In this document: positions 54,804 through 63,600 of the stretch, piece by piece
Position numbering within the stretch: position 1 is the stretch's first letter
Layout of the letters: every line of letters starts with the position of its first letter
Origin: Dyadobacter psychrophilus
GTDB taxonomy: Bacteria; Bacteroidota; Bacteroidia; Cytophagales; Spirosomataceae
DNA: 64,000 bases
Reading direction: 5' to 3'
NCBI RefSeq assembly: GCF_900167945.1
Contig: NZ_FUZA01000004.1
Span: forward strand, 124,001 to 188,000
Position numbers and translations under genes: made by a program
Notes under the pieces: generated by a model
What the model saw: the letters and a program-made list of their open reading frames with translations, nothing else
What the model was told of the DNA's origin: nothing
Database searches by the model: none

Positions 54804-55304
54804 TTATTTTTTCACCGGCGCCAGACCTTTCATCGCTTTCATGCCAATAGCGGGCATTTTTGTGATCGGCGCGAGCAGTTTAGCTTCTTTTTCCGGCTCA
54901 ATATATACACGTGCTCCTGACAGATAACGCTCGATAATAAATTCCTCTTCTTTCACGAACTGAATGGAAGACTGCCCCGCAAGATGCGAAATATCATACA
55001 GTTTTTTGTGAAAAATAGCCGCGTCGAGGTTGCCATTGAAATGATAGTCATTCTGAAAACCATGATCAAATTTAAAAACAATGGGCGTTCCCGCGTTAGC
55101 AAGAAGGCTCTGCGGCGTACCTGTTAATGTAATCGGAATGTAGGTCTTCTTATCATAAATAAAACCACCATGATTATTCTTGATGTGCTCCCGCATTTTC
55201 CTTGGTGTGTCGCCCACAAAAAGCACGTCCACAAGCAGGATAAGCGTTGCCGCATTAAATTGTTCGGCGTTTTCGATGACGGGAAGGGTTGATATGCGGA
55301 TCAT
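54804..55304 (-). CDS. Unknown protein between Fic and DUF983
   Basis: 166 residues, no signal peptide and no membrane helix. Beta-rich composition with IPITLTGTPQSLL and an acidic/basic mix in FVKEEEFIIERYLSG. I recognise no family. It lies 12 bp from the Fic gene and 15 bp from DUF983 on the same strand, so all three may be one transcript. Whether it relates to Fic is unknown. Confidence 0.7.
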   Translation of the reverse strand: MIRISTLPVIENAEQFNAATLILLVDVLFVGDTPRKMREHIKNNHGGFIYDKKTYIPITLTGTPQSLLANAGTPIVFKFDHGFQNDYHFNGNLDAAIFHKKLYDISHLAGQSSIQFVKEEEFIIERYLSGARVYIEPEKEAKLLAPITKMPAIGMKAMKGLAPVKK

Positions 55305-55316
55305 TTGATTGGTTAC

Positions 55317-56432
55317 TTATGGTTGTAAAATTCTAATCAGGTCTTCGTTTATATAATAAATTTCTTTGCCGTCCCGCTTGGGTGTCAGGATTTTAGCATG
55401 AACTAGGTCGTCCATATATTTTGCCAGCGTGGTGCGGGAAGTTTTGCCAATTGCCTCACCGAGCGTTTTCGGTTTACTATATGGTTGGCTAAAAAGAACC
55501 TCATTGACTTCTTTATTGTACCATTTGATATGTTTCTTGCCATGCAAAAAAGTCTCCAGCATTTGACTCAAAATGTCGGAGATAAGATCGCTGGTAAACA
55601 AAGACGTTTTTTCTACGGCGTCGAGCATGTACAAAATCCAGTTTTTCCATTCACCCCGTTGCGTAACACCAGCCAGGTTGTGATAGTATTCATCCTTATG
55701 TTTTATAATGTATTGAGACAAATATAAAACGGGGAGCGAAAGCAGATTTTTATTTACGAGATACAACAGATTAAGGATACGTCCGGTTCTGCCATTTCCA
55801 TCCTGAAATGGGTGAATAGCCTCAAATTGATAATGTGCAATACACATTTTAAGAAGCGGATCCGCCGGATATTTTTGATCGTCGTTTAGATATTCCGTTA
55901 AATTTGCCATTAGATTTTCAATTATTCCTGATCCCCTTGGTGGCGTGTAAATGGTTTCTCCTGCTCTAAACTCACTTTCCCCTCTTTTAATGACAATCAC
56001 GGCTTGCGGCACCCGCAGCTGAGACGTTGTATCTTTTATTTGCTGAAAGATGCTGATTATCAGACCAGTATTTATTTCATTGCTTTTTATAAGTTCATGA
56101 TATCCTGCCCAAAGTGCTTCCCGGTAACGAAGCACTTCCTTTGTCGCAATGTTGGTTCGGTCCTCTTTTGCTGTGTCGGAAACTGCTTTGTACAGGTCAT
56201 CCTCGGTTGTGAAAATATTCTCAATTTCGGTTGACGTCCTAGCTTCCTGCAAAGCAATGGTGTTTATTAGCATGAGTGGATTTGGAATGCGTAAAACCGT
56301 AGCGTTGACTGTTGCAAGTGCGCGAGATGCTGAAACAAGTTTTTTCAACACATCGATATCATCTTCAATGCTGGCAGGAGGCGGTAGCAATGGTAATGTG
56401 TTATATGGCTTGTTACGATCGTATTTTCCCAT
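55317..56432 (-). CDS. Fic-family AMP-transferase with N-terminal inhibitory helix and C-terminal HTH
   Basis: 371 residues. The Fic motif is HPFQDGNGRTGR (H207). An inhibitory-helix motif, S-x-x-x-E-N, is at residues 67-72 (STEIEN), as in the class with an intramolecular block of AMP transfer. The C-terminus from about 305 is winged-helix-like (LGEAIGKTSRTTLAKYMDDLV). Such Fic proteins transfer AMP or another group to a target, and the HTH may bind DNA. Four copies of TGTCCAnTTTT lie in the promoter region, so autoregulation by the Fic protein itself is plausible. Confidence 0.9.
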   Translation of the reverse strand: MGKYDRNKPYNTLPLLPPPASIEDDIDVLKKLVSASRALATVNATVLRIPNPLMLINTIALQEARTSTEIENIFTTEDDLYKAVSDTAKEDRTNIATKEVLRYREALWAGYHELIKSNEINTGLIISIFQQIKDTTSQLRVPQAVIVIKRGESEFRAGETIYTPPRGSGIIENLMANLTEYLNDDQKYPADPLLKMCIAHYQFEAIHPFQDGNGRTGRILNLLYLVNKNLLSLPVLYLSQYIIKHKDEYYHNLAGVTQRGEWKNWILYMLDAVEKTSLFTSDLISDILSQMLETFLHGKKHIKWYNKEVNEVLFSQPYSKPKTLGEAIGKTSRTTLAKYMDDLVHAKILTPKRDGKEIYYINEDLIRILQP

Positions 56433-56440
56433 TTATTACG

Positions 56441-56537
56441 TGTCCAGTTTTAAGGCTAAATTGAACATGATGCAAATATATGTCCATTTTCTGAACAGAT
56501 TATAAGGACATGTCCAGTTTTTGTCGAAAATTGGACA
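56441..56537. promoter_or_regulatory. Four-copy motif TGTCCAnTTTT in the fic upstream region
   Basis: Copies are at 56441 (TGTCCAGTTTT), 56481 (TGTCCATTTT), 56511 (TGTCCAGTTTT) and, inverted, 56527-56537 (TGTCCAATTTT on the minus strand). The third also forms a palindrome GGACATGTCC (56506-56515). They flank the proposed -7 element and span the whole region between the Fic ATG and the EamA gene's leader, so they look like operators. Confidence 0.65.
56473..56480 (-). promoter_or_regulatory. Putative -7 element for the fic gene
   Basis: On the minus strand it reads TATATTTG, a full TAnnTTTG match, about 40 nt before the ATG at 56432. It abuts the second operator-like copy at 56481, so a bound protein would block the polymerase. 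Confidence 0.6.
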
Positions 56538-56612
56538 TGTAATGTTAATTGATGGTCTGATTTTTAGGTAAGCCAAAAACAGCAACACATTCAATAAATA
56601 AAACGTCGTTTT

Positions 56613-57569
56613 ATGGAAAGCAAAGACACTGCGCAATGGAAAGTGGCACTGGCCTTTTTTGCGATTTATGTGATTTGGGGCACCACTTATATTGCGATTA
56701 CTTTTGGATTGGAAAGCTTTCCGCCATTCCTTTTTTGTGCGTTTCGCTACTTTACAGCTGGGATTTTGCTTTTTCTGATTGCCAAAGTGCAAGGGCATCG
56801 GATTCCGCCGGCAAATATTATCACAACTGCATCCATCGGCGGCACGATCGCGCTGGTCGGAGGTTCGGGGCTGGTTACCTGGGCGGAGCAATACATTGGT
56901 TCGGGTCATGCGGCGACGGTGATTGCCACCGAACCGTTCATGTTTATCCTGTTTGACCGCAAGTTGTGGAGGTTTTATTTCTCGCAAAAAACCATCATTG
57001 CCGGGTTGCTTTTGGGTTTTGTTGGCCTGGTGTTATTCTCTTACGCGGCTGTTCCCAAGGCAGGCACTGAAAACATGCAGCTGATCGGAAACCTCGTGTT
57101 GATATTAAGCGCAGCATTGTGGGTGGCCGGGTCGCTGTTCAGCAAAAAGGCGGATACTGCCGGATATTCCAATGTTATGCTGGCCGGAATTCAGCTGATG
57201 GCTGCGGGAATCGCCAGTGCTTTCTTCTCTGGATTAGCGGGAGAATATCCACGGTTTTCGTTGTCAAGTGTCTCCTTCGAAGCTTGGAGCAGCCTGATTT
57301 ATATGATTACAATGGGTTCTATGGTTGCATTTCTGGCATTTACCTGGCTTATGACCATTCGCCCGCCAGCGCTGGTGAGCACGCATACATATGTGAATCC
57401 GGTGGTGGCTGTGATTGTGGGTTGGATGATCGCGGGCGAGACGTTCAATGCCGTGCAGATCATCGGATTGGTGATTATACTTTTGGGTGTGTTGCTCACC
57501 AAGTTTCAGGAATACAAAGAGATGCCTGTGTTTGCAAAATACTTTTCCTCGGGGAGGCAAAAAAAGTGA
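56613..57569 (+). CDS. EamA/DMT-family transporter
   Basis: 318 residues with ten predicted helices in two EamA repeats, the first starting AFFAIYVIWGTTYIAI and the second ALWVAGSLFSKKA. Such transporters export amino acids or other small metabolites, or import them; the substrate is unknown. Divergent from the Fic gene, so the operator-like motifs at 56441-56537 could affect both. Confidence 0.88.
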   Translation: MESKDTAQWKVALAFFAIYVIWGTTYIAITFGLESFPPFLFCAFRYFTAGILLFLIAKVQGHRIPPANIITTASIGGTIALVGGSGLVTWAEQYIGSGHAATVIATEPFMFILFDRKLWRFYFSQKTIIAGLLLGFVGLVLFSYAAVPKAGTENMQLIGNLVLILSAALWVAGSLFSKKADTAGYSNVMLAGIQLMAAGIASAFFSGLAGEYPRFSLSSVSFEAWSSLIYMITMGSMVAFLAFTWLMTIRPPALVSTHTYVNPVVAVIVGWMIAGETFNAVQIIGLVIILLGVLLTKFQEYKEMPVFAKYFSSGRQKK

Positions 57570-57660
57570 AAATTTCCGCTCTGGAAGAGGCACGATAATT
57601 TTCAGGATTCAGCATTAATACCGAAATTCGGCCACATCAGAAAGCATAACCAGCTCATTC

Positions 57661-58032
57661 ATGACAGTCAAAACATACAGATTTATTGCATTACTAGGCG
57701 ACGGCCGGGAGAGATTCAGCGACAAAGCATTGGACGAAGAATGGCCCACCGAACCCATCGTCATAGACGCATTCGGCTTTTCAGACGTTTACCGCTACTC
57801 AGGTGTTGTCTTCCTAAATGAAGAGTGGTTTACAAAATACAGCAAAAACTGGCGCAACGACACTTCGAAGATCGATGCCCTGCTCACCGACCTCATCAAA
57901 TACACCGCTAAGGACGTTCATTCCGAAAATTTAGCAAAGATCAAAGATTACCTATCATCCCCACCCGAAACTTTGGAGGAGACCATTGAGGTGTGGAAAA
58001 GGTTTTATGATCCGGAGTTGAGGGTGATATAA
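57661..58032 (+). CDS. Small protein, unknown function
   Basis: 123 residues, no signal peptide or membrane helix, with a mix of acidic and aromatic residues (for example VIDAFGFSDVYRYSG and WKRFYDPELRV). I know no family. A strong inverted repeat lies directly after its stop. The 91-bp region before it (57570-57660) has no recognised signal. Confidence 0.6.
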   Translation: MTVKTYRFIALLGDGRERFSDKALDEEWPTEPIVIDAFGFSDVYRYSGVVFLNEEWFTKYSKNWRNDTSKIDALLTDLIKYTAKDVHSENLAKIKDYLSSPPETLEETIEVWKRFYDPELRVI

Positions 58033-58033
58033 A

Positions 58034-58136
58034 GTCACTCACCCTGTCACCCTGAGCGGAGTCGAAGGGGGCGTTACCACCTAGGAGTAACGCCCCCTTC
58101 GACTCCGCTCAGGGTGACAAGGTGAGTGACTTTTTT
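58034..58136. repeat. 44-bp-arm inverted repeat, probable bidirectional terminator
   Basis: Arm 58034-58077 and arm 58087-58130 are complementary at 43 of 44 positions with a 9-nt loop. The stem includes GTCACCCTGAGCGGAGTC, a sequence found in intergenic repeats of many bacteria, and T's follow at 58131-58136. It separates the convergent gene at 57661 and the XRE gene at 58356, so it can end both transcripts. Confidence 0.9.
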
Positions 58137-58143
58137 GCTCCTA

Positions 58144-58356
58144 TCAAGATGCTTGCTTATTAGATACCAGCAAGGTTCTCACATCTACATTCAAAGCCTC
58201 AGCGATTTCAAAAAGCGTCTCCATCGTTGGCTGCATTTGGTTTCTACACCATTTTGAAACGGTTGTCTTATTCATTCCTAATTGCTCAGCAAGCCAGTTG
58301 TTAGTTTTGCCTTGCTCTGCTAAAACGGCTTTAATGCGGTTACTCGCTTTTTTCAT
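58144..58356 (-). CDS. Small XRE-family helix-turn-helix regulator
   Basis: The ATG at 58356 (70 residues) is used; the longer frame adds 19 residues unlike the family. It consists of one HTH_XRE domain: LAEQLGMNKTTVSKWCRNQ, followed by LFEIAEALNVDVRTLL. It is divergent from a small coiled-coil gene, with two palindromic sites between them. The layout resembles small repressor units of toxin-antitoxin or phage origin, but no toxin is recognised. Confidence 0.85.
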   Translation of the reverse strand: MKKASNRIKAVLAEQGKTNNWLAEQLGMNKTTVSKWCRNQMQPTMETLFEIAEALNVDVRTLLVSNKQAS

Positions 58357-58426
58357 GCCTTTAATGTGTATCTGTCTTTTTACTTGCAAAATACACAGTA
58401 AGAAAAACATCATTCGCAGATAAAAA

Positions 58427-58483
58427 ATGCTTTTTAAGCATATATAAAATATTTATAATATTTAAATATAGCTTTAAAAGCAT
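58427..58483. promoter_or_regulatory. Two palindromes between the XRE and coiled-coil genes, putative operators
   Basis: The first, 58427-58441, is ATGCTT-TTT-AAGCAT with exact 6-bp arms. The second, 58471-58483, is GCTTTAAAAGCAT, sharing the GCTTT and AAGCAT halves. Their centres are 42 bp apart, about four helical turns, and the second lies seven bases before the -7 element of the coiled-coil gene. They are good candidates for the XRE binding sites. Confidence 0.6.
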
Positions 58484-58489
58484 AAATGA

Positions 58490-58497
58490 TATCTTTG
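58490..58497 (+). promoter_or_regulatory. Putative -7 element for the small coiled-coil gene
   Basis: TATCTTTG (58490-58497) matches TAnnTTTG, 29 nt before the ATG at 58527, right behind the second palindrome. Confidence 0.55.
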
Positions 58498-58526
58498 CAA
58501 ACATTACAAAGCTAAAATCACAATCC

Positions 58527-58733
58527 ATGAAATACACAAAAGCACACTTAGAAAGAATCGTGTTTGCTCAACTCGATAATATAGAAGCAATGAATGATTT
58601 GCTTATCACCGTCAAAGCCCAGACCGAAATGATTCAGAAAGCAAATAAGATCCTGGAAAAGGAGGTGGAAAAATTTAAAGTAAAGAAGTATGAATTTGTT
58701 GGGAGGAAGAAACGTGGGATGAAGACTTTCTAA
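58527..58733 (+). CDS. Small basic coiled-coil protein, unknown function
   Basis: 68 residues: a helical, heptad-like region rich in Leu/Ile/Glu (about 7-48), with IEAMNDLLITVKAQTE, then a basic tail (KVKKYEFVGRKKRG). I recognise no family. Divergent from the XRE regulator and behind twin palindromes, so probably repressed by it. It is a candidate effector or DNA/RNA-binding partner, but no toxin fold is visible. Confidence 0.65.
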   Translation: MKYTKAHLERIVFAQLDNIEAMNDLLITVKAQTEMIQKANKILEKEVEKFKVKKYEFVGRKKRGMKTF

Positions 58734-58749
58734 GTCTTGTCATCAAAAA

Positions 58750-58779
58750 AGCACTGCCGAACCCGAGTCCGGCAGTGCT
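58750..58779 (-). terminator. Terminator of the second SusC/SusD pair
   Basis: AGCACTGCCG (58750-58759) pairs with CGGCAGTGCT (58770-58779). The A's at 58745-58750 give a U-run on the minus strand, beyond the SusD stop at 58809. Confidence 0.85.
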
Positions 58780-58808
58780 CCAATCATTTACATTAAACTC
58801 AAAATTCC

Positions 58809-60587
58809 TCAATTATACCCCGGATTCTGCTTCAACATTGCAGCCCCATTCACCACACTCATATCAATCTGATACTGCGGAATCGGGAAGTAATTGTTTT
58901 TCCCGTTAATAAATTTCCCTCCGACCAGGTCGGTGGTGATTTTGGATTCGTAGCCGAAGAAGCTGTTTAGAGTTTTGTCAGCTTGGTCCCAGCGAACGAG
59001 GTCGAAGAAGCGGTGGCCTTCCATGGCAAGTTCGATGCCGCGCTCGAAGTAGATGGCTTTCAGAACATTGTCTTTGCCTTTTGCTGCGAGCGTGCCGGTT
59101 GGATAAGGTTTTACAACGTAGTTTGCGGCTGGCGTTGTGGAAAATCCGGCTAGCGGATTTTTGTTGTCAATGTATTTGTAAAGCCAGCCGGTTTTGTCTG
59201 CTGCTCTCGTTCTTACGCGGTTTACGTATTCCTCAGCTTTGGCCAGACTTCCTGCATTTGCTTCGGCTTCGGCGGCCATCAACAGTACATCGGCAAAACG
59301 GATCACGAGTACATTGATCGCATTTCCCGGCGCCCAGGAACTCAGATCCGCGTAAAGGTCCTGCGTTTTTTGTCTGTGAATGTTCTTTTTCGGGGCATAC
59401 GGGCCGCCGTAACGCTGGTCACGCACCCAGTTCATGCCCGGGAACAGTCCCCAGTCGTGGTAAGGAACGTCGCGACGGCCAACGGTCCAGTCTAGGCGTG
59501 GATCGAGCGGACCGGCGTCTGTGACAAATGCAGTGGCAGAGGCAACACCCAGGTCATTTTTAACTGCATGACTGTTGAAGTCGTCGACATATGGCAAGCC
59601 GTTTGCATCTGTGCGATAGCTGTTTACGAGCATTTGCGTGGGTTGGAAAAATCCGCAGCAAGCAAAGGGAGCGCCGGTTCCGTAAGGGAAATTAAGCATA
59701 CCGCCCATGTTGGCGTTGGTAATGTCCAAAGTTCCGTCGTTGGCGACCATCTGGATTGCAAAAACAGACTCTGCATTGTTTTTCGTGGCTGCGTCAAAAT
59801 TGTCTTTGAATGAAACTAGATCATATTTCAGACCATTGGAAGTGACGCCGCTGCTGATCACGGTCGCGAAAAGCGTTGCTGCTTCTGCAAATTTGCGTTG
59901 ATACAAATACGTTTTGGCCAGATATGCGCCTGCCGCCCATTTGTTTGCGCGACCAACCAATGTCTGGGTCGCGGGCAGCTTTTCGTAAGCAGCTTTGAAA
60001 TCCGCTTCGATCATCGGCCAGATGTCCTTATCATTCGGCTGGTTAAAATCCGTTGTGGTTTCATCTATCCAGGGGACCATGTTCCACATTTTTTTAGCCT
60101 CAAAATAATAATGCGCCCGCAGGAAAAGCGCCTGTCCTTCAATGTTAGCCTTACTTTCCGCTGAAATGTCGGTTACCAAAGCCAAGACTTTCAAAACGGC
60201 ATTGGCGCGTGAAACACCTTCGTAAAGTGCACGCCATTTTGTGTTGAAAAAACCATTATCAGCCCCGGCAGCGAATGTTGCTATGGAATTGATGGGCGTC
60301 TGATCACCGCCATCGCTGCCTTTGTGCGCATCGCCGCCCGGAATGGAACCGTAAACCCAGTTATCCGGCGGCGCTTCCCAGCCACTTCCCCCGTTGAAGT
60401 CGCCCTGTCCGTCCAATGCTGCATAAGCGCCGGTTAATAAGCCGTCAACGCCTTTTTCATTGGCAAGCACTTCGTCGCCCAATGCGCCCTGAACCGGTTT
60501 ATCTAAAAAATCGTCCTTGCAGCCCTGCAAAACCGAAAGGCTGGTCATCAGACAAAAAGCCATGATATATCGAAATCCCTTTTTCAT
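58809..60587 (-). CDS. RagB/SusD-family outer-membrane lipoprotein
   Basis: 592 residues with lipobox LQGC (cysteine about 23) and CKDDFLDKPVQGA, the start of classic SusD proteins. Later regions include YVNRVRTRA and the C-terminal LKQNPGYN typical of the family's end. It binds the substrate for the SusC transporter that ends 18 bp before its start. No carbohydrate-active enzyme is visible between 54426 and the edge, so the substrate is not known. Confidence 0.92.
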   Translation of the reverse strand: MKKGFRYIMAFCLMTSLSVLQGCKDDFLDKPVQGALGDEVLANEKGVDGLLTGAYAALDGQGDFNGGSGWEAPPDNWVYGSIPGGDAHKGSDGGDQTPINSIATFAAGADNGFFNTKWRALYEGVSRANAVLKVLALVTDISAESKANIEGQALFLRAHYYFEAKKMWNMVPWIDETTTDFNQPNDKDIWPMIEADFKAAYEKLPATQTLVGRANKWAAGAYLAKTYLYQRKFAEAATLFATVISSGVTSNGLKYDLVSFKDNFDAATKNNAESVFAIQMVANDGTLDITNANMGGMLNFPYGTGAPFACCGFFQPTQMLVNSYRTDANGLPYVDDFNSHAVKNDLGVASATAFVTDAGPLDPRLDWTVGRRDVPYHDWGLFPGMNWVRDQRYGGPYAPKKNIHRQKTQDLYADLSSWAPGNAINVLVIRFADVLLMAAEAEANAGSLAKAEEYVNRVRTRAADKTGWLYKYIDNKNPLAGFSTTPAANYVVKPYPTGTLAAKGKDNVLKAIYFERGIELAMEGHRFFDLVRWDQADKTLNSFFGYESKITTDLVGGKFINGKNNYFPIPQYQIDMSVVNGAAMLKQNPGYN

Positions 60588-60605
60588 GTCAGTCTCTGGT
60601 AAATG

Positions 60606-63600
60606 TCAAAAAGTAAGATTAATGCCCACCGTGTATTGTTTCGAAGACGGGTAGGAGCCTTCGTCAATGCCGAATACGGTTGGGTTACCATCTGCATTTC
60701 TGCTCACTTCGGGGTCCAGGCCAGAATAGCCGGTCAATGTGAACAGGTTTGTGGCCTGCACGTAAATCCGGAACTGCTGTGTTTTGATCTTTTTCAGAAA
60801 CGCAGGTGAGAATGTGTAACCCAGCTGGACATTTTTCGCACGCAGGTAAGAGCCGTCTTCCACGAAATAAGAGTTAGGAACATTGATCGTGCTGAATGAG
60901 CTGGAATTTTCCTGGATCGGTGCTTTTGCATTGTGATTTTCTGGCGTCCAGGAATTGTAAAGTGCGGTTTGGCTTTTCGCTCCCGATCTTGACGAGTTAA
61001 AATCACTCCACCAAAGCGTCTGGTTCCAGATCTGATTGCCCTGAACGCCGTAAAGGAACAAGCTGAAATCGAACTGTTTGTAATTAAAACCAAGATTCAG
61101 ACCATAACTGAAATCCGGGTTTGGATTGCCAAGAATGGTGCGGTCAGCGGCGGTGATCTGGCCGTCGCCGTTGGTGTTTTGGTAACGGAACCGTCCCAAT
61201 GAAGCGCCATCCTGGAACACCGCATTTTCATCACCGGTCTGTGCAACGGCCTGCGCATTGGCCGTAGCAATTTCTTCTTCGGAATTCCAGAAACCAATCA
61301 CTTTATAACCAAAAAACTGACCAATTGAGTTACCAACCTGGTTTCTCACAATGGAATGGCCATCAAATCCGCGTCCTTCCAGATCAAAATAATTAGTGCT
61401 GTTGGTTACTTTCAAAATCTTGTTGTTGTAAGTCGTGAAAGTCGCCGTCGCATTCAATTTCAGGTCGCGGCCAATGTCAAAGCGGGAAGTGATCTGCAAA
61501 TCGACCCCTTTGTTTTTCATCTGCGCAATGTTCACATAAGGAACCGCGCCGCCGCCCGCTGTGCCGATCAATGTTGGATTATACAAAAGGTCCTTCACAT
61601 CTTTTACATAGTAATCCGCGATCACGTCCAGCCTGCCTTTGAAGAATGTGGCGTCAATACCAATGTTTGTACTGATGTTTTTCTCCCAAACGGCATCCGG
61701 GTTTCCGATCTGGCTTTTCTCAAATCCTTCATTTGCGCCTGACCCGCTTGTGCCTGAAAGGTCATAATAGGAGCTTCGGCGATTGGAACCGTAAGTTGTG
61801 AATGCATTACCAGACCGCACATTGATCTGATTTCCCATGACTCCGTAGTTTGCACGCAATTTCAGGTCGTCCAGCCAGGTGATGCCTTTCATGAAATCTT
61901 CCTGAGAAATACGCCATCCCGCACTCACGGCAGGAAAAAGGCCATATCTTTTATTTATAAATTTCGAAGATCCGTCTCTCCTGATAATGGCTCCAAAAAG
62001 ATATTTATCATTATAAATGTAATCCAAACGCCCTATCAGCGAGAACAATGCGTCGGCTGAACGACTGCTGTAATTGCTTCTTGTGCCCGATCCTGTTCCC
62101 AGGTTCATATAATCGGGATTGAAGGAAAAATAGCCCTGCGTATCGCCACCCAGATCGTAACTCTTACCACTATACGCTTCTGTTCCTGCAACAACGGTCA
62201 GGTCGTGCTTTTGCATGGTTTTGTGAAAAGTCACGAGATTGGTCCACGTCCAGTTGAAACCAGAGTAAGCGCCTTCGGAATAGGTGTTGGTGTTGCTGTT
62301 TTCCTTGTTTTCGTAAGTTGGAAAAGAGAAAGAATTCCAGCGGCCTGAATAATTTTCACCACCAAAACTCGTGCGGACAGTGAAATTTTTGAACAAATCC
62401 ACTTCAGCAAACACGTTACCAAACAAGCGGTTGTCCAAACCTTTGTCGTAACGCGTGCGATCACGCATTGCAACCGGGTTGAACGCATCGCCCATGCCCG
62501 CCGCGCGGCTTCCCGCATAATTGCCCATAATGTCACGAACGGGAATGATCGGCTGCATGCGGAATGAAAACGCAATGGCCGACCCGCCGTCAGAAAGCGC
62601 ACTTTTAGGATTATCCGAAACGGAAAAAGCAAGGTTTTCACCAATGCGAATGTGCTTGCCAATGTTATACTGACTGTTTGACCGCAATGTATAGCGTTTC
62701 AGATAAGTGTTGGTTAGAGCGCCTTTTTGGTTGAAATAATTGAGAGAAAACAAATAGCTTCCCTGATCGCTTCCGCCACTCAGCGAAATGTTATGGCTCG
62801 TTGAAGGCGCGCGTTTGAAGATCTCGTGAAACCAGTCTGTTCCTTCTTTGTTTGCCTTTACAATCTGGTTGAATTTGTTGAAATCATCCACCGATGTGTA
62901 TTCAGGGTTCACATAGTAGAGGTCGGGATTCGTACCGGGATCGCCTTCCTTAGCGCCCGTTGGCAGAATGTAATCCGGCAAAACTGGATTAGGGCCTGAG
63001 CCATATTGGTCGTCGCCCACGGTTGCTCCCTCGTTTCGCTGCACCTGAAATTTCAATTGCGCCTGTTCCATCGGCGACAATGTGTTCCAGACATTCCCTT
63101 TTGGCGGCGTTTGCATGCCATACCAGGCGCTGTAACTCACTTTAACCTTGTCTTTTCCTTTTTTGGTCGTAATGATGATCACCCCATTTGCAGCGCGTGA
63201 ACCGTAAATTGAGGCAGAACCGGCATCTTTCAGCACTTGCATGGAAGCGATATCATTGCTGTTCAGGTCGCTGATTGAAGTCGTGGGAACGCCGTCAACA
63301 ACATATAAAGGTGAGTTATTTCCAAAAGTGTTCAAACCGCGGATACGCACCTGCGGTGTTTCGCCAGGCTGGCCGGAGCCGATAATGGTAACGCCGGAAG
63401 CTCTTCCCTGCAACTGGTTAGCAACTTGTCCGTCAGGCGTTTGTTTCAATTGCTCCACATCCACAACAGAAACGGCGCCGATCAAATCCTTTTTGCGCTG
63501 CGCGCCATAACCCGTCACAACCAATTCGGAGAGCGTAGAAACATCCGGCAAAAGCTTGATATCCAATGTGGAACGCGAGCCTACCATTGTTTCCTGCGCA

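Noticed and set aside
57119..57598. Second long plus frame inside the EamA gene
   Set aside because: It lies out of frame within a clear membrane transporter and has no family features.
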